This document shows, one piece after another, positions 45,128 through 57,042 of a DNA stretch of 64,000 nucleotides. The position numbers and the translations under genes were made by a program. The DNA is from Acetispira formosa (nom. nud.) (GTDB lineage: Bacteria; Desulfobacterota; Desulfarculia; Adiutricales; Adiutricaceae), in assembly GCA_023525915.1 (NCBI GenBank), contig CP026657.1, forward strand, positions 2,070,001 to 2,134,000. Reading direction: 5' to 3'. Each line of letters starts with the position of its first letter. Within the stretch, counting starts at the first letter, position 1. The notes beneath the pieces are model-generated. The model searched no databases. It was not told the DNA's origin and saw only the letters and a program-made list of their open reading frames with translations.

Positions 45128-45532
45128 TTATGCTTCTTTGACCACCACAGTGATGTGGCTGGTCCTCTTGAGAATGGCGTTGGCGCGTCCCTGGGAACGG
45201 GGATGCCAGCGCTTCAAGGTCGGACCGGAGTCAACATATACCCTATAGACCACCAGCTTGTCAATATCATTAATCAGGCTGCGATTGCTGCTGGAGGCGT
45301 TGGCCACGGCCGAATTGAGCACCTTCAGAAGCACCTGAGCCGTCTTGTTGGGGCTGAAGGTGAGGGTGTTGATGGCCTGCCCGATGGGGCAGCCAATGAT
45401 GTTGCGGGCCATGATTCTGACCTTGGAAGGCGGCACGCGAATGAACTTGGCCTGAGCCATAGCCTCATCACGGGGCCTTTCATGCTTTTTGTATTTGGGC
45501 AGACCTTCGCCCTTTTCCATAATTCTGGCCAT
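45128..45532 (-). CDS. rplV: Ribosomal protein L22
   Basis: The core has IRVPPSKVRIMARNIIGCPIGQAINTL, LLKVLNSAVANA and the C-terminal beta-hairpin with PRSQGRANAILKRTSHITVVV that reaches into the exit tunnel. The frame gives 134 residues, longer than the usual 110; an internal ATG at 45460 would give a standard-length protein, but the upstream ATG at 45532 is only 15 bp from rpsS and has an AGGG 8 nt before it. Confidence 0.95.
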   Translation of the reverse strand: MARIMEKGEGLPKYKKHERPRDEAMAQAKFIRVPPSKVRIMARNIIGCPIGQAINTLTFSPNKTAQVLLKVLNSAVANASSSNRSLINDIDKLVVYRVYVDSGPTLKRWHPRSQGRANAILKRTSHITVVVKEA

Positions 45533-45547
45533 AATCTGAACCCTGCC

Positions 45548-45832
45548 TTATTTCTTGCCTTTTTTGGCTTTTTTATCGGCCGCATGGCTGTAGAATGTAC
45601 GCGTGGGGGAGAATTCGCCCAGCTTGTGCCCGACCATGTTTTCAGTGACGAAGACCGGCACGAATTTTTTGCCGTTGTGGACAGCAAAGGTCAGACCCAC
45701 CATATCGGGAATGATAGTGGAACGACGGCTCCAGGTTTTGATAACCCGGCGGTCGTTAGCCTCAACCGCGGCCGCGACCTTGCTCATGACATGATCATCC
45801 ACAAAGGGACCTTTTTTTACACTGCGGGGCAT
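45548..45832 (-). CDS. rpsS: Ribosomal protein S19
   Basis: The 94-residue protein starts [19 protein letters not shown] and has [45 protein letters not shown] (in parts), the S19 signature. I chose the ATG at 45832 with AGGAGAGG upstream; the longer frame translates repeat DNA. The ribosome-binding site abuts the repeated motif TTTTCAAATAGCAG, also found before rpsG. Confidence 0.97.
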   Translation of the reverse strand: MPRSVKKGPFVDDHVMSKVAAAVEANDRRVIKTWSRRSTIIPDMVGLTFAVHNGKKFVPVFVTENMVGHKLGEFSPTRTFYSHAADKKAKKGKK

Positions 45833-45845
45833 GGCGCCTCTCCTG

Positions 45846-45985
45846 CTATTTGAAAATGAACACGGTTCGATCTCGACGAGCACCCCGGAGGTTGGCAAAA
45901 AATGTGATTTTTGCCAGCCGGCCAACTTTTCGGCCGTTTACACCAGTCGCTTACGCTCCGTCTCACTCGCGTTCGACCTGTTGCT
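45846..45985. repeat. Hairpin repeat family 3, copy at 45.9 kb (rpsS-rplB spacer)
   Basis: Starts CTGCTATTTGAAAATG, contains a stem TGGCAAAAA / TTTTTGCCA, a second stem GGCC...GGCC, then CCAGTCGCTTACGCTCCGTC, TCACT and GCGTTCGACCTG. The order and bases match the copies at 18.3 and 53.2 kb, while stem bases differ. It fills the spacer between rplB and rpsS. Confidence 0.75.
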
Positions 45986-46027
45986 TTATCAGGCGGCTTA
46001 CTGGATAAAGCCGCCACACTTTTTACC

Positions 46028-46858
46028 TTATTTCTTGTTGCGGCGCTTCACAATGAATTTATTGGAAGGTTTGCTCTTTTTCCTGGTCTTGAAACCCTTA
46101 GTGGGCATACCCCAGGGTGAAACCGGATGACGGCCGCCCGAGCTTCTGCCCTCGCCGCCGCCCAAGGGGTGGTCGACCGGGTTCATGGCCACGCCGCGTA
46201 CATGGGGGCGACGGCCCAGCCAGCGTTTACGGCCGGCCTTGCCCAGAGAAATACTGTTGTGGTCGGAGTTGCTGAGCTGGCCGATGGTCGCCTTGCAAGC
46301 GGAAAGCACCAGGCGCATTTCGCCTGAGGGCAGCTTCAACAGGGTGTAGCTGCCTTCCTTGGCCATGACCTGAGCGTAGTTACCCGCGCCGCGCGCCAGC
46401 TGGCCGCCCTTGCCGGGCTTCATCTCCACGTTGTGAACCAGACTGCCCAGAGGCACGGATTTAAGGCTCATGGCATTGCCGGGCTTGATATCGGCTTTTT
46501 CGCTGCAAATGACCTGATCTCCGACCTTTAAATTCTGAGGGGCCAGGATATAGCGTTTTTCGCCGTCAACATAGTGCAGCAAAGCGATACGGGCACCACG
46601 GTTGGGATCATATTCGATGGAAAACACCTTGGCCGGAATATCAATCTTGTTGCGCTTGAAATCGATCAAACGATATTGCCGCTTGTGGCCGCCGCCGCGA
46701 AAACGAGTGGTGATACGGCCCTGGTTATTACGGCCGCCGGTCTTCGGCAGAGGCGCCAAAAGGCTTTTTTCCGGGGTGGTCCTGGTTATTTCCTCAAACG
46801 TGGAGTACGTCTGAGTGCGGCGCCCGGGGGAGGTTGGTTTTACTTCTTTTATGGCCAT
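46028..46858 (-). CDS. rplB: Ribosomal protein L2
   Basis: The 276-residue protein has the L2 pattern: [59 protein letters not shown] and the C-terminal [21 protein letters not shown] plus [11 protein letters not shown]. It is essential for peptidyl-transferase centre assembly. I chose the ATG at 46858; the frame extends 14 residues upstream. Confidence 0.97.
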   Translation of the reverse strand: MAIKEVKPTSPGRRTQTYSTFEEITRTTPEKSLLAPLPKTGGRNNQGRITTRFRGGGHKRQYRLIDFKRNKIDIPAKVFSIEYDPNRGARIALLHYVDGEKRYILAPQNLKVGDQVICSEKADIKPGNAMSLKSVPLGSLVHNVEMKPGKGGQLARGAGNYAQVMAKEGSYTLLKLPSGEMRLVLSACKATIGQLSNSDHNSISLGKAGRKRWLGRRPHVRGVAMNPVDHPLGGGEGRSSGGRHPVSPWGMPTKGFKTRKKSKPSNKFIVKRRNKK

Positions 46859-46960
46859 GGCCTTCAGTACCTTTCCAGCGGGAGGCACCCATGAATTCAA
46901 AAACTCTCGGGTGCGCTTCGTTGTCTTCTATAAATCAGCGCGCTTGCTCAATATCAGCTA

Positions 46961-47251
46961 TTACGCGCCTTCAAAATATTTAATGGTCTGCCCTTCGGCT
47001 AGACGGACAATGGCTTTTTTCCAATCGGCGCGTTTACCGATCACCCGGCCCCGGCGTTTCTTTTTGCCCATAACATTGACAGTACGGACGGAAACAACCT
47101 TGACCTCGAAAGCCTTTTCCACCGCGTTGGCGATGTCCAGCTTGGAAGCATCGGGATTCACCTTGAAAGCAAATTGATTGGCAGCCTCACGGGCAATCAT
47201 GCTCTTTTCGGTGACGATGGGCCGGAGAAGAATCTCGTGAGCGTATTTCAT
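46961..47251 (-). CDS. rplW: Ribosomal protein L23
   Basis: The 96-residue protein has EILLRPIVTEKSMIAREAANQFAFKVNPDASKLDIANAVEKAFEVKVVSVRTVNVMGKKKR (in parts), the L23 signature. L23 sits at the tunnel exit and binds trigger factor and SRP. Its ATG overlaps the rplD stop by 4 bp. Confidence 0.97.
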   Translation of the reverse strand: MKYAHEILLRPIVTEKSMIAREAANQFAFKVNPDASKLDIANAVEKAFEVKVVSVRTVNVMGKKKRRGRVIGKRADWKKAIVRLAEGQTIKYFEGA

Positions 47252-47871
47252 TTCATCAACCTCTCTTCAATACCGGCCAGGCTGTCCTTGAGGATCACCA
47301 GGTGAGTGTGCTTCAGCAGATCGTAGCAGTTCAGGCCGGCCACCCGCAGAACCTTGCAGTCCGGGATGTTGCGGGATGAACGTTCCAGCTTTTCATTTTC
47401 AGCCGGAGTCACCACAATGGCTTTCTGGAGGCCAAGCCCTTTCAGGCTCTGGGCAAAATGTTTGGTCTTGGCTTCAGCCAGATCAAAGGAATCCAGAATC
47501 ACCAGCTGCTTTTCGGCCAGCTTGGAAGTCAGGACCACTTTCAGGGCGGCGCGGCGCACCTGAGCCGGGGGACGTGAAGAAAAATCCCGGGGCTTGGGGC
47601 CGAAGATAATGCCGCCGTGACGCCACACCGGAGAGCGGCGGGTACCGGCGCGGGCGCGGCCAGTGCCTTTCTGGCGATAAGGCTTGCGATTGGAGAAAGC
47701 CACTTCGGCGCGAGTTTTGGTACAGGCGGTACCGGCCCGGCGGGAATTGAGCTGGGCGGTGACGACTTCGTGCACCAAGTGGGGACGCATCTCCACATTA
47801 TATATCAAGTCAGGCAGTTCAATCTGTCCGACCGTCTCGTTTTTGAGATTTACAACATCAACAATTGGCAT
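47248..47871 (-). CDS. rplD: Ribosomal protein L4
   Basis: The 207-residue protein has VVTAQLNSRRAGTACTKTRAEV, RKPYRQKGTGRARAGTRRSPVWRHGGIIFGPKPRDFS (in parts, the tunnel-lining loop) and a C-terminal globular domain with VVTPAENEKLERSSRNIPDCKV. In E. coli L4 autoregulates the S10 operon. I chose the ATG at 47871 after GGAGAG; the open frame runs 86 residues further but is not L4-like. Confidence 0.96.
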   Translation of the reverse strand: MPIVDVVNLKNETVGQIELPDLIYNVEMRPHLVHEVVTAQLNSRRAGTACTKTRAEVAFSNRKPYRQKGTGRARAGTRRSPVWRHGGIIFGPKPRDFSSRPPAQVRRAALKVVLTSKLAEKQLVILDSFDLAEAKTKHFAQSLKGLGLQKAIVVTPAENEKLERSSRNIPDCKVLRVAGLNCYDLLKHTHLVILKDSLAGIEERLMK

Positions 47872-48037
47872 TTTAACTCTCCAGGCGGAGCGATCGCGCC
47901 CCTTCTTTACTTGTGCGTGGTCCGCACGGGACAGGTCCGAGGTAACATTTCGACCTGCCAAGGCTTTCGGCCGGGAAGCGGCCGGGATATATCCTTTGAT
48001 TATCCCGCTCCCCGACTTAGGACCATGCCCAACGGGA

Positions 48038-48658
48038 CTAGTTTTTCTTGAGCAGAACCAGACCGCCATTGGGGCCAGGCACCGCGCCGCGCACCAGGAT
48101 GACGCCGTATTCGGGACGGACATCCACAACCACGAGATTTTTCACCGTGGTTCTGGCGGCACCCGCGTGACCGGCCATTTTGCGGCCGGGAAAAACGCGG
48201 CTGGGGTCAGCGGCGCAACCGATGGAGCCAGGACCGCGAGGGGTCAGACAGCCGTGGGTGGCCCGTCCGCCGTGAAAACCGTGACGCTTCATAACGCCGG
48301 CAAAACCTTTGCCTTTGCTGGTGCCAGTCACGGCAATCTTTTCGCCCGGAGTGAAAATATCCAGGGTCACTTCACCGCCGACTTCCAGGTTCATACCTTC
48401 GGCCAGGGCGAATTCTTTCATCACTTTGAAACCGGGGGTGTCAACCTTGCGGCAGTGACCCTGCTCCGGCTTACTGGCGTGTTTTTCCTTCTTGGGCATG
48501 AAACCAAGCTGAACGGCCTCATAGCCGTCGGTCTCTTTGGTCTTGACCTGAACCACCTTGGCGGGGCCGGCTTCGATAACCGTTACCGGCACTGACACGC
48601 CTTCCTGAACGAACAGACGGGTCATGCCCAGTTTTTTTCCTATCAATCCCTTGCTCAC
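48038..48658 (-). CDS. rplC: Ribosomal protein L3
   Basis: The 206-residue protein starts [19 protein letters not shown] and has the central [57 protein letters not shown] (in parts), where L3 reaches the peptidyl-transferase centre. The start is GTG at 48658, overlapping the rpsJ stop as GTGA. A 166-bp spacer separates it from rplD. Confidence 0.97.
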   Translation of the reverse strand: MSKGLIGKKLGMTRLFVQEGVSVPVTVIEAGPAKVVQVKTKETDGYEAVQLGFMPKKEKHASKPEQGHCRKVDTPGFKVMKEFALAEGMNLEVGGEVTLDIFTPGEKIAVTGTSKGKGFAGVMKRHGFHGGRATHGCLTPRGPGSIGCAADPSRVFPGRKMAGHAGAARTTVKNLVVVDVRPEYGVILVRGAVPGPNGGLVLLKKN

Positions 48659-48969
48659 AGCTTGATCTCCACATCTACCCCGGCGGAAAGGTCCAGCTTC
48701 ATCAGCGCGTCGACTGTCTGCTGGGTGGGGTCGAGAATATCCAGAAGCCGCTTATGGGTGCGAATCTCAAAATGTTCACGGGACTTTTTATCCACATGGG
48801 GTGAACGGAGAACGCAGGTGCGGCTGATGGTGGTCGGCAGGGGCACCGGACCGGCCACGCGGGCGCCGGTTCTCTTGGCGGTGTCAACAATCTCCTGGGC
48901 TGAACGATCCAGAAGTTTGTGGTCATAGGCCCTGAGCCGTATCCTTATTTTTTGGTTATTAAGCATCAT
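48655..48969 (-). CDS. rpsJ: Ribosomal protein S10 (NusE)
   Basis: The 104-residue protein has [66 protein letters not shown] (in parts) and a C-terminal VEIKL, the S10 pattern. It also acts as NusE with NusB (214-762) in antitermination. Two adjacent ATGs (48969, 48966) are possible. It follows tuf after a 134-bp spacer that contains an attenuator-like structure. Confidence 0.97.
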   Translation of the reverse strand: MMLNNQKIRIRLRAYDHKLLDRSAQEIVDTAKRTGARVAGPVPLPTTISRTCVLRSPHVDKKSREHFEIRTHKRLLDILDPTQQTVDALMKLDLSAGVDVEIKL

Positions 48970-49043
48970 CTAACCCTTTATCCGCTTTCAGAACCGCCGT
49001 GACGGCCCTTGGGAAAAATCCTATATTTTCTCGGGGAATTCAG

Positions 49044-49095
49044 AAAAACGCCCCTGATCTTCAACTTTGGGGGCGCTTAGTATCTTCAGCGCCCC
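49044..49095 (-). promoter_or_regulatory. Attenuator-like alternative hairpins between tuf and rpsJ
   Basis: On the minus strand, segment 1 GGGGCGCT (49088-49095), segment 2 AGCGCCCC (49070-49077) and segment 3 GGGGCG (49049-49054) followed by TTTTT (49044-49048) lie within 52 nt. Segments 1:2 and 2:3 cannot pair at the same time; 2:3 with the T-run is a rho-independent terminator. Segment 1 starts 9 nt after the tuf stop codon, where a terminating ribosome would cover it. Confidence 0.6.
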
Positions 49096-49103
49096 GTCAG
49101 AAA

Positions 49104-50303
<1,200 letters not shown>

Positions 50304-50460
50304 TTTCGCCTCCACTGCCCAGACTGATTACTCTTGCGGGCGCGTTTATTATGCGGACAAGCCGCTAATTCCTAAAAATTTTTATCATCTGCCGCGTGCG
50401 GATCCCTTTGGAATAAATCGGCGCGCGATATTTTCTTCAGCCGAAGCTGATTTGTTCCAG

Positions 50461-52566
50461 CTATTTGCCCTCAGCAGCCTTCTTGGCTTCACGGGCGGCC
50501 ACCACTTCAGCGGCCACGCTTTCGGGCATGGGCTGATAGCGGCCGAACTGCATGGTGAAAGTGGCCCGTCCCTGGGTGCGGGACCTCAGTTCGGTGGAAT
50601 AACCAAACATGGAGGACAGGGGCACTTCAGCGGTAATTACTTGGAAACCATTTTTGTTTTCCATACCTGAAACCCGGCCGCGACGAGAGGACAGGTCGCC
50701 CATGACATCGCCGACATATTCTTCAGGAGTGACCACTTCCATATCCATGATGGGCTCCAGGAGAATAGGCTTGGCCTGACGCATACCTTCTTTAAAGCCG
50801 ATGGAACCGGCAATGTGGAAAGCCATTTCCGAAGAGTCGACATCGTGATAGGAGCCGTCGAAGAGGGTCACTTTCACGTCGGTCACCGGGAAACCGGCCT
50901 TGACGCCACCCTTCTGGGCCGCTTCCAGAGCACCTTCGCCAACGGCGTTGTGATACTCTTTGGGCACAGTGCCGCCGACCACAGCGGTCTCATAGGTCAT
51001 GCCGCTGCCGGGTTCGGTGGGCTCAAGGCGCAACCAGACGTCGCCGTACTGGCCACGACCACCGGACTGACGGACGTGCTTGCCCTGGACCTCAACAGTC
51101 TTGGTGATGGTTTCACGATAGGCGACCTGGGGCGCGCCCATGTTGGCCTTGACCTTGAATTCACGGACCAGACGGTCAACGATAATTTCCAGATGAAGTT
51201 CACCCATGCCGGAGATGATGGTCTCACCGGTTTCCTCATCCGTACGGACGCGGAAAGAGGGATCTTCAGAGGCCAGTTTCGCCAGGCCAGCACCGAGTTT
51301 TTCCTGTTCATCCTTGCTGGCCGGGCTCAAAGCAATGTGAATAACCGGCTCGGGGATGTGCAGTTTTTCCAGAATAACGGGCTTGGCTTCATCACACAAA
51401 GTGTCACCGGTGGTGGAGTTGCGAAGCCCCACGGCAGCCACGATGTCGCCGGCTTCAGCCGTCTTGATTTCCTCGCGTTTGTTGGCGTGCATTTTCAAAA
51501 GGCGGCCAATCTTTTCGCGGGTCTCACGGCTGGAGTTATAAACCTGATCGCCGGAGTTCAAAGTGCCGGAGTAAATTCTCAAAAAGGTCAGGTGCCCGAC
51601 ATAGGGGTCAGTCATCAGTTTGAAAGCCAACGCCGAGAAGGGCTCGCCGTCATCGGCCTTGCGCTCGACCAGTTCACCGGTATCGGGATTAGTGCCCTTA
51701 ACAGGGGGAATATCCACAGGTGAAGGGAGCAGATCGACGACCGCATCCAGAAGCGGCTGCACACCTTTGTTTTTGAAAGCGGAGCCAAGGAAAACCGGCA
51801 CGATTTTCAGACTGATGGTGCCCTCGCGCAGAACCTTGCGGAGCTTGGCGGCCGGAACGTCCTGACCTTCCAGGAAAGCTTCGATGAGGGTGTCGTCAAC
51901 ATCGGCCAAAGCCTCAATCAGAGCACTGCGGGCCTCCGTGGCCTCAGCCATCATCTCTGCCGGAATATCTACAATCTCAAAGGCCGTTGGGTCTTTGGGG
52001 TTTCTTGAGTAATAAAGAGCTTTCATTTCGACCAGATCGATCAGCCCCTCAAACTTCTCCTCCTCACCGATAGGGAGCTGAGTCAAAGCGGGGTTAGCCG
52101 AAAGACGGTCACGCATTTCCTGGATACAGCGGCGATAGTCAGCGCCGGTGCGGTCCATTTTATTGATGAAAGCCACGCGGGGCACACCGTAACGGTCGGC
52201 CTGACGCCAAACGGTCTCGGACTGCGGCTGGCAGCCGCCCACCGCGCAGAAAACGGCCACAACGCCGTCCAGCACGCGAAGGCTGCGCTCGACCTCAACG
52301 GTGAAATCCACATGGCCGGGAGTATCGATGAGGTTGATGCGATGCTTGCGCCAGAAGCAGGTGGTGGCGGCGGAGGTGATGGTAATGCCGCGTTCCTGTT
52401 CCTGCTCCATCCAGTCCATGGTCGCCTGGCCGTCGTGGGTTTCACCAAGTTTCTGGGAAACGCCGGTATAAAAAAGGATGCGTTCCGACGTGGTGGTTTT
52501 GCCGGCGTCAATGTGAGCAATGATGCCGATGTTGCGAGTATTCGCTATGGGTACTTGACGAGCCAA
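50461..52566 (-). CDS. fusA: Elongation factor G
   Basis: EF-G drives translocation. The 701-residue protein has the five domains: G domain with AHIDAGKTT (17-25), DTPGHVDF and NKMDR, domain II ([13 protein letters not shown]), domain III ([28 protein letters not shown] in parts), domain IV (VEGQHV-like [20 protein letters not shown]) and domain V ([30 protein letters not shown] in parts). Length is normal. A 127-bp spacer separates it from rpsG. Confidence 0.98.
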   Translation of the reverse strand: MARQVPIANTRNIGIIAHIDAGKTTTSERILFYTGVSQKLGETHDGQATMDWMEQEQERGITITSAATTCFWRKHRINLIDTPGHVDFTVEVERSLRVLDGVVAVFCAVGGCQPQSETVWRQADRYGVPRVAFINKMDRTGADYRRCIQEMRDRLSANPALTQLPIGEEEKFEGLIDLVEMKALYYSRNPKDPTAFEIVDIPAEMMAEATEARSALIEALADVDDTLIEAFLEGQDVPAAKLRKVLREGTISLKIVPVFLGSAFKNKGVQPLLDAVVDLLPSPVDIPPVKGTNPDTGELVERKADDGEPFSALAFKLMTDPYVGHLTFLRIYSGTLNSGDQVYNSSRETREKIGRLLKMHANKREEIKTAEAGDIVAAVGLRNSTTGDTLCDEAKPVILEKLHIPEPVIHIALSPASKDEQEKLGAGLAKLASEDPSFRVRTDEETGETIISGMGELHLEIIVDRLVREFKVKANMGAPQVAYRETITKTVEVQGKHVRQSGGRGQYGDVWLRLEPTEPGSGMTYETAVVGGTVPKEYHNAVGEGALEAAQKGGVKAGFPVTDVKVTLFDGSYHDVDSSEMAFHIAGSIGFKEGMRQAKPILLEPIMDMEVVTPEEYVGDVMGDLSSRRGRVSGMENKNGFQVITAEVPLSSMFGYSTELRSRTQGRATFTMQFGRYQPMPESVAAEVVAAREAKKAAEGK

Positions 52567-52693
52567 GGGATAAAACCTCTTATGAGCGACCTCAGCGGCC
52601 GCTATTATTTTCGCGCCGATTTTTCAAAGAGCACGGCGAAGAAAGTTGAGCCGCCTCCGGGATTGACCGGAAGCGACGATTCACTCGGGAAGA

Positions 52694-53164
52694 TTACCAG
52701 CGGTAGTGGGCGAAAGCCTTGTTGGCTTCGGCCATACGATGGGTGTCTTCACGTTTTTTCACGGAAGAGCCGCGACCCTGGGAGGCGTCCATGATTTCAC
52801 CGGCCAGCTTGGCCTCCATGCCTTTTTCGCCACGGCTCTGAGCATAATTTATCAGCCAGCGAATGGACAGGGCGTTGCGGCGGTCAGGACGGATTTCAAC
52901 CGGCACCTGATAGGTGGAGCCACCCACGCGGCGACTTTTGACTTCCACCAGGGGCTTGGCATTTTCCAAAGCTTTTTCGAACACCTTGAGGGGATCGTCC
53001 TTGGTCCGGTCGGCAATGATGTCGATGGCGCCGTAGAAGATGCGTTCAGCGGTGCTCTTTTTGCCTTGACGCAAAAGATTGTTGATAAAACGGGCCACGA
53101 GCTTGCTGCCGAATTTGGGATCGGGAGTAATCTCCCGTTTGGAAACTTCTCTACGCCTGGGCAT
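52694..53164 (-). CDS. rpsG: Ribosomal protein S7
   Basis: The 156-residue protein has [45 protein letters not shown] (in parts), the S7 N-terminus, and [27 protein letters not shown]7 initiates assembly of the 30S head and in E. coli represses the str operon. I chose the ATG at 53164 after AGAGG. The upstream sequence carries repeat family 3 and not a coding extension. Confidence 0.97.
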   Translation of the reverse strand: MPRRREVSKREITPDPKFGSKLVARFINNLLRQGKKSTAERIFYGAIDIIADRTKDDPLKVFEKALENAKPLVEVKSRRVGGSTYQVPVEIRPDRRNALSIRWLINYAQSRGEKGMEAKLAGEIMDASQGRGSSVKKREDTHRMAEANKAFAHYRW

Positions 53165-53172
53165 ACTTACCT

Positions 53173-53321
53173 CTGCTATTTGAAAATGGCTTTTTGGCTT
53201 CAATCAGCGCCCTGAAGCTTCGCAAAAAAGTGCGATTTTTGCTTCGCGCGCGGCCTTTGGCCTTCAAAACCTGTCGCTTCGCTCCGTCTCCCCTTTTGGG
53301 GAGACCTGCTATTTATATATG
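53173..53321. repeat. Hairpin repeat family 3, copy at 53.2 kb (rpsG-rpsL spacer)
   Basis: The element starts CTGCTATTTGAAAATG and ends with a second CTGCTATTT (53313-53321), so a 9-bp direct repeat bounds it. Inside are GCAAAAA / TTTTTGC arms, GGCCTTTGGCC, then CCTGTCGCTTCGCTCCGTCTC and a CCCC/GGGG hairpin. It aligns with the copies at 18.3 and 45.9 kb. Confidence 0.75.
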
Positions 53322-53343
53322 TCGTTAAAAAACGAAACTGAAA

Positions 53344-53715
53344 TTATTTAGGCCGTTTGGCGCCATATTTGGAGCGGCCGTTGCGGCGCTTCTGAACACC
53401 GATGGCGTCGAGAGTGCCGCGAATGATGTGATAGCGCACACCAGGCAAGTCTTTGACGCGGCCGCCGCGAATCATGACCACGGAGTGCTCCTGAAGATTG
53501 TGGCCTTCGCCGGGGATATAGGCGGTCACTTCCATGCTGTTGGAGAGGCGAACGCGCGCCACCTTACGAAGAGCCGAGTTGGGCTTTTTAGGAGTGGCGG
53601 TATAGACCCTGATGCAAACCCCGCGCTTCTGAGGACAGGCTTTCAGAGCCGGCACGGTGTTTTTTTTGACCTGGGCCTTCCGGCCTTTGCGAATCAGCTG
53701 ATTGATAGTGGGCAT
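53344..53715 (-). CDS. rpsL: Ribosomal protein S12
   Basis: The 123-residue protein starts [12 protein letters not shown] and has [31 protein letters not shown] (in parts) and [28 protein letters not shown], with wild-type residues at the usual streptomycin-resistance lysine of PKKPNS. I chose the ATG at 53715; the open frame extends 26 residues further without similarity. It is the first gene of the str-type unit. Confidence 0.97.
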   Translation of the reverse strand: MPTINQLIRKGRKAQVKKNTVPALKACPQKRGVCIRVYTATPKKPNSALRKVARVRLSNSMEVTAYIPGEGHNLQEHSVVMIRGGRVKDLPGVRYHIIRGTLDAIGVQKRRNGRSKYGAKRPK

Positions 53716-53918
53716 TTTTATAACCTTATCTTCTCGGGCGCACTCTACGCCATTTCTTCGTTTCCAGCGGAAGTATTGCACTTTCAAAACCACCGCGAGA
53801 CCATTTTTACGCCATAAGCTTTATCGCCCCGGCCTGAATTTAATGCTCAGGCAAAACAAATGCCTTCTCCGAGCCTTAAGACCTCTGCCGTTGGAAAAGC
53901 GCTTTTTCAAAAAGAACA

Positions 53919-53938
53919 AAAAGCCACAAAGGCTTTTT
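53919..53938 (-). repeat. Terminator-like hairpin in the rpsL leader
   Basis: On the minus strand AAAAAGCC and GGCTTTTT pair around TTTGT and are followed by GTTCTTTTTG. The stem lies about 200 nt upstream of rpsL within the long leader, so it could attenuate the str operon. A second A/T-rich stem (AAAAAGCGCTTTTT) follows. Confidence 0.45.
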
Positions 53939-54067
53939 GGCGATTTTCCCGTGAGGTACACCCGGGAAGGGCCTGGGGGCGACGATCATCCCAAGTTGCG
54001 GTCTTCGATTGATTTATTTATCTTTCAAGACCTACTCGGTTGCTTGGGACATCGACATGGTTTCTGG

Positions 54068-54096
54068 TTTTTACCAGATCCACGCCCTCATGTCAA
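54068..54096 (-). promoter_or_regulatory. Strong candidate promoter of the rpsL operon with UP element
   Basis: On the minus strand a consensus TTGACA (54091-54096) and TAAAAA (54068-54073) are 17 nt apart. The 45 bp upstream (54097-54141) are almost pure A/T tracts, as in UP elements. It gives a leader of about 350 nt before rpsL. Apart from the leader hairpins, 53716-54067 and 54142-54237 are gene-free. Confidence 0.6.
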
Positions 54097-54237
54097 GCAT
54101 TTTTGGAAAAATTTATCAAAAAAATTGCTAAAACAAAAGCCCGCGGTCCTTAAAGTGACATATAGAAATCAGCCGACACAGGATATAGTAAGCAGACATC
54201 CACCAAACACAAGTCCGTTTAATTTAGAAATTGCGCA

Positions 54238-55065
54238 GTAGCGGCCCAGAGGGCCGCGCGATTAAAGGACTTGGCCTGAAAGGCCAACCAAAGGGTTCCA
54301 CCCTCTGGACTCCGGCTGGGGGAGGGCCCACGCGGGCCCTACCCCAGACCCCACCCGCGCCAAGGGGCAAGCCCCTTGGAACCCCAAGAGGTCAGTGTCG
54401 GCTTAAACTTTCTTTTTCCCGCATCGCCGCAACTCGCTTCGGGTACGAAGCTCAGACAAGCGGCGACGCTTCATTCCCTCTCCGCTTTAAACGCTGTCGG
54501 CGGCTTCACGTTGGACCGTTACATTTTGCTATAGGCAACCTCATCCAATGATTGTTGCTTCACGTATGTTCGGCTGATTATTCCTTCCCACCAAAAGTTT
54601 TTTCCAGCGTTGCAACCGGTGAGACTTTTGCGTCATTTTTTAAATGAGCAAGTCCACAATAAGGCGATAGGCGGCGGAGAGACGCACAACCAGCACTGGA
54701 AAGAGCCTTTAAGGTGGAGCTGATTTAAGCCGAACATACGTGAACTAACACTAAGCCCATGAGGCCACCTATAGCAAACAGTAAGGACGCGACGTGAAGC
54801 GGGCGACAGCGGTTGAAGCTGACAGGGTAAGAAGCGTCGCCGCTTGTCTGAGCTTCGTACTCGAAGCGAGTTGCGGCGATGCGGGAAGGGGAGTTTTAAA
54901 GCCGACCCTGACCTCTTGGGGTTCCAAGGGGCTTGCCCCTTGGCGCGGGTGGGGTCTGGGGTAGGGCCCGCGTGGGCCCTCCCCCAGCCGGAGTCCAGAG
55001 GGCGGAGCCCTTTGGTTGGCCCTTCGGGCCAAGTCCTTTAATCGCGCGGCCCTCTGGGCCGCTAC
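54238..55065. repeat. Giant foldback element, copy C (best-preserved ends)
   Basis: 828 bp. Its two termini are exact complements for about 40 bp (GTAGCGGCCCAGAGGGCCGC at the left end, its complement at 55046-55065), both type I. Arms of about 300 bp contain GGACTTGGCC, GGAGGGCCCACGCGGGCCCT, CCCCACCCGCGCCAAGGGGC and the hairpin module (54421-54469, 54834-54882). The core (54562-54741, 180 bp) is bounded by ACGTATGTTCGGCT and AGCCGAACATACGT and is itself partly self-complementary, so the whole element can fold into one hairpin. No gene is present. Confidence 0.92.
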
Positions 55066-55073
55066 CACTCTTC

Positions 55074-56906
55074 TTATTTACCGTCAAACCCTATGGGCAA
55101 AGTTTTTTGCCCGTGAACAAGCCCATTAAGCGCTTCTACCGCCTCCAGGAGACTGGCGGCCTGCTGTGACAATTCCCCGGCCGCACTGGCCGATTCCTCG
55201 GCTGAAGCCGCGTTCGACTGGGTAACATTATCTATCTGCACCATGGCGGAGGTTATCTGGGCAATTCCCTGAGCCTGCTGACGAGAAACATCGGAAACCT
55301 CCGACAACAGCCCAGTCACTTTGGCGGACTGCTCTTCCACCTCTTTAAAATTCTCGGCAGTGGAACTGACAAGTTCAGAACCGGAACGGATATTATTAAT
55401 AGTAGACGCCACCAATTCGGCTGTACTTCTGGCCGCTTCAGCCGAACGTATGGCCAGGTTGCGCACTTCATCAGCCACCACCGCAAAACCCGCCCCGGCC
55501 TCCCCCGCCCTGGCCGCCTCCACTGACGCGTTCAGTGACAATAAGTTAGTCTGGAAAGCTATATCATCAATAGTATTAATAATTTTTTCAATCTGACCGC
55601 CGGAATCGGATATCTCCACCATGGCCCGGACAACTTCTTTTAACGATTCATCAGCCGTCTGCATGGCCTCATTGGTCAATCCCATCAGCTCATTGGCCGT
55701 CAGCGCCCCATCGGCATTCCGGGCCGTCATGGAGCTGAGTTCCTCCAGAGCCGCCCGGGTCTGTTCCAGTGAGGCGGCATTTTCTGTGGCCCCGTCAGCC
55801 AAAGTGTTTGAAGAGCCAGTCAAATGCCCGGCCGTCAGATCCACCTCTTTGGCCCCTTCAGACAAAGCCCGGATAAAACTGTTGATCGGACCAGTAATAC
55901 TGCGGGCAATCAAAAGGCCAAGAATGACACTGACCGCCAAGGCCACAACCAGCCCGATAATCAGGGACCAGACCACCAGCCTGACCGCGGCGGAAGACCG
56001 TTTGACCGTCAGACTGTTTAACTCACGCATGGCGTCGCCTAATTCGCGGGCGTTGACCAGGGTACGGTCGCGGGCTTCAGATTGCGAAAGGCTTAGCCGT
56101 ATGTTGACAACCGTCGCGCTTTTTAGTGATTCCATGGCTTTCAGGGAGTCCTGCGCTATACCCTTGAGTTGGATTATGAATTCTTTGGTCTGTGGATTGC
56201 GGATATCACCTTCGAAACGGGTCAGCGTCTCTACCACAAAAGCTCCATCGGCCAAGGCCCGATCAAAGTGATCTGGCGAGCGGTCCAAAACTCCCCTCTG
56301 CATGTTGGAAACCATATGCCCGGCCCGTATGACCATCTGATTAATCTCCGAAATGCGATTGCTGCGACGCTGGGCCGTGGCCATGTCGCTGCCCTGCCTG
56401 ATTTCCTCAAGCTGAAGCTGCTCCTGGGAAGACAGGAACTCCAGGGCGCCTTTGGTAAAGGCGGCGTCATTGGCCGTGATCCGGGCTCGGAGCTGGTTGA
56501 TGCTCTCAAGCACCGGCGGCAGGGATTCGTTTAATTTATTAAAAGAGCCGTAATTGACTTCCAGAGCCTTTATAAAGTCAACGACCTTCTGATCGGCCCG
56601 GATGGAACCAGTAGCCGCCAAGTCCTTCAAAGAGCTTAGGTATTCATTGTTATTGGCCGTAAACCGACGGGCCGTATCCCAGCTGTCCCGATTGGAGCTG
56701 TAGCTGAAATCGACGGTGAAAAGCCCTTCAATGGCCACAGCATACTGCATGGATGTGGCGGCGTTCAAGGTCGGCATGACTTCTTTTTCCGTGGCCAGGG
56801 AACTCCGTTCGACCCGCAGCATCGAAACAATGATGTAGATAGACAGAACCACAAAAATGAGACAGGTAGCCATAAACCCTAAAATGATCTTCGTGCCCAA
56901 CTTCAT
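55074..56906 (-). CDS. Methyl-accepting chemotaxis protein
   Basis: The 610-residue receptor has a first membrane segment (about 7-30), a periplasmic helical-bundle sensor (about 31-300, with no PAS or dCache motifs that I can see), a second membrane segment (about 307-335), a HAMP region and a cytoplasmic signalling domain with the conserved tip [32 protein letters not shown] (in parts). Gln/Glu-rich flanks (methylation helices) are evident. The ligand is unknown. I chose the ATG at 56906. The stop lies 9 bp from giant foldback element C. Confidence 0.93.
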   Translation of the reverse strand: MKLGTKIILGFMATCLIFVVLSIYIIVSMLRVERSSLATEKEVMPTLNAATSMQYAVAIEGLFTVDFSYSSNRDSWDTARRFTANNNEYLSSLKDLAATGSIRADQKVVDFIKALEVNYGSFNKLNESLPPVLESINQLRARITANDAAFTKGALEFLSSQEQLQLEEIRQGSDMATAQRRSNRISEINQMVIRAGHMVSNMQRGVLDRSPDHFDRALADGAFVVETLTRFEGDIRNPQTKEFIIQLKGIAQDSLKAMESLKSATVVNIRLSLSQSEARDRTLVNARELGDAMRELNSLTVKRSSAAVRLVVWSLIIGLVVALAVSVILGLLIARSITGPINSFIRALSEGAKEVDLTAGHLTGSSNTLADGATENAASLEQTRAALEELSSMTARNADGALTANELMGLTNEAMQTADESLKEVVRAMVEISDSGGQIEKIINTIDDIAFQTNLLSLNASVEAARAGEAGAGFAVVADEVRNLAIRSAEAARSTAELVASTINNIRSGSELVSSTAENFKEVEEQSAKVTGLLSEVSDVSRQQAQGIAQITSAMVQIDNVTQSNAASAEESASAAGELSQQAASLLEAVEALNGLVHGQKTLPIGFDGK

Positions 56907-57042
56907 AAAACGCTCACACTTCCGAGACAACCGCCAGTAAAAGCCGCTCAGCCTTTAAATATCTGCCCTAGCCACATGAAACATATAATATAGTCAATTT
57001 AGCACAGCTCTGTCAGCGGCACAATATCGCTATAAAAAACCA

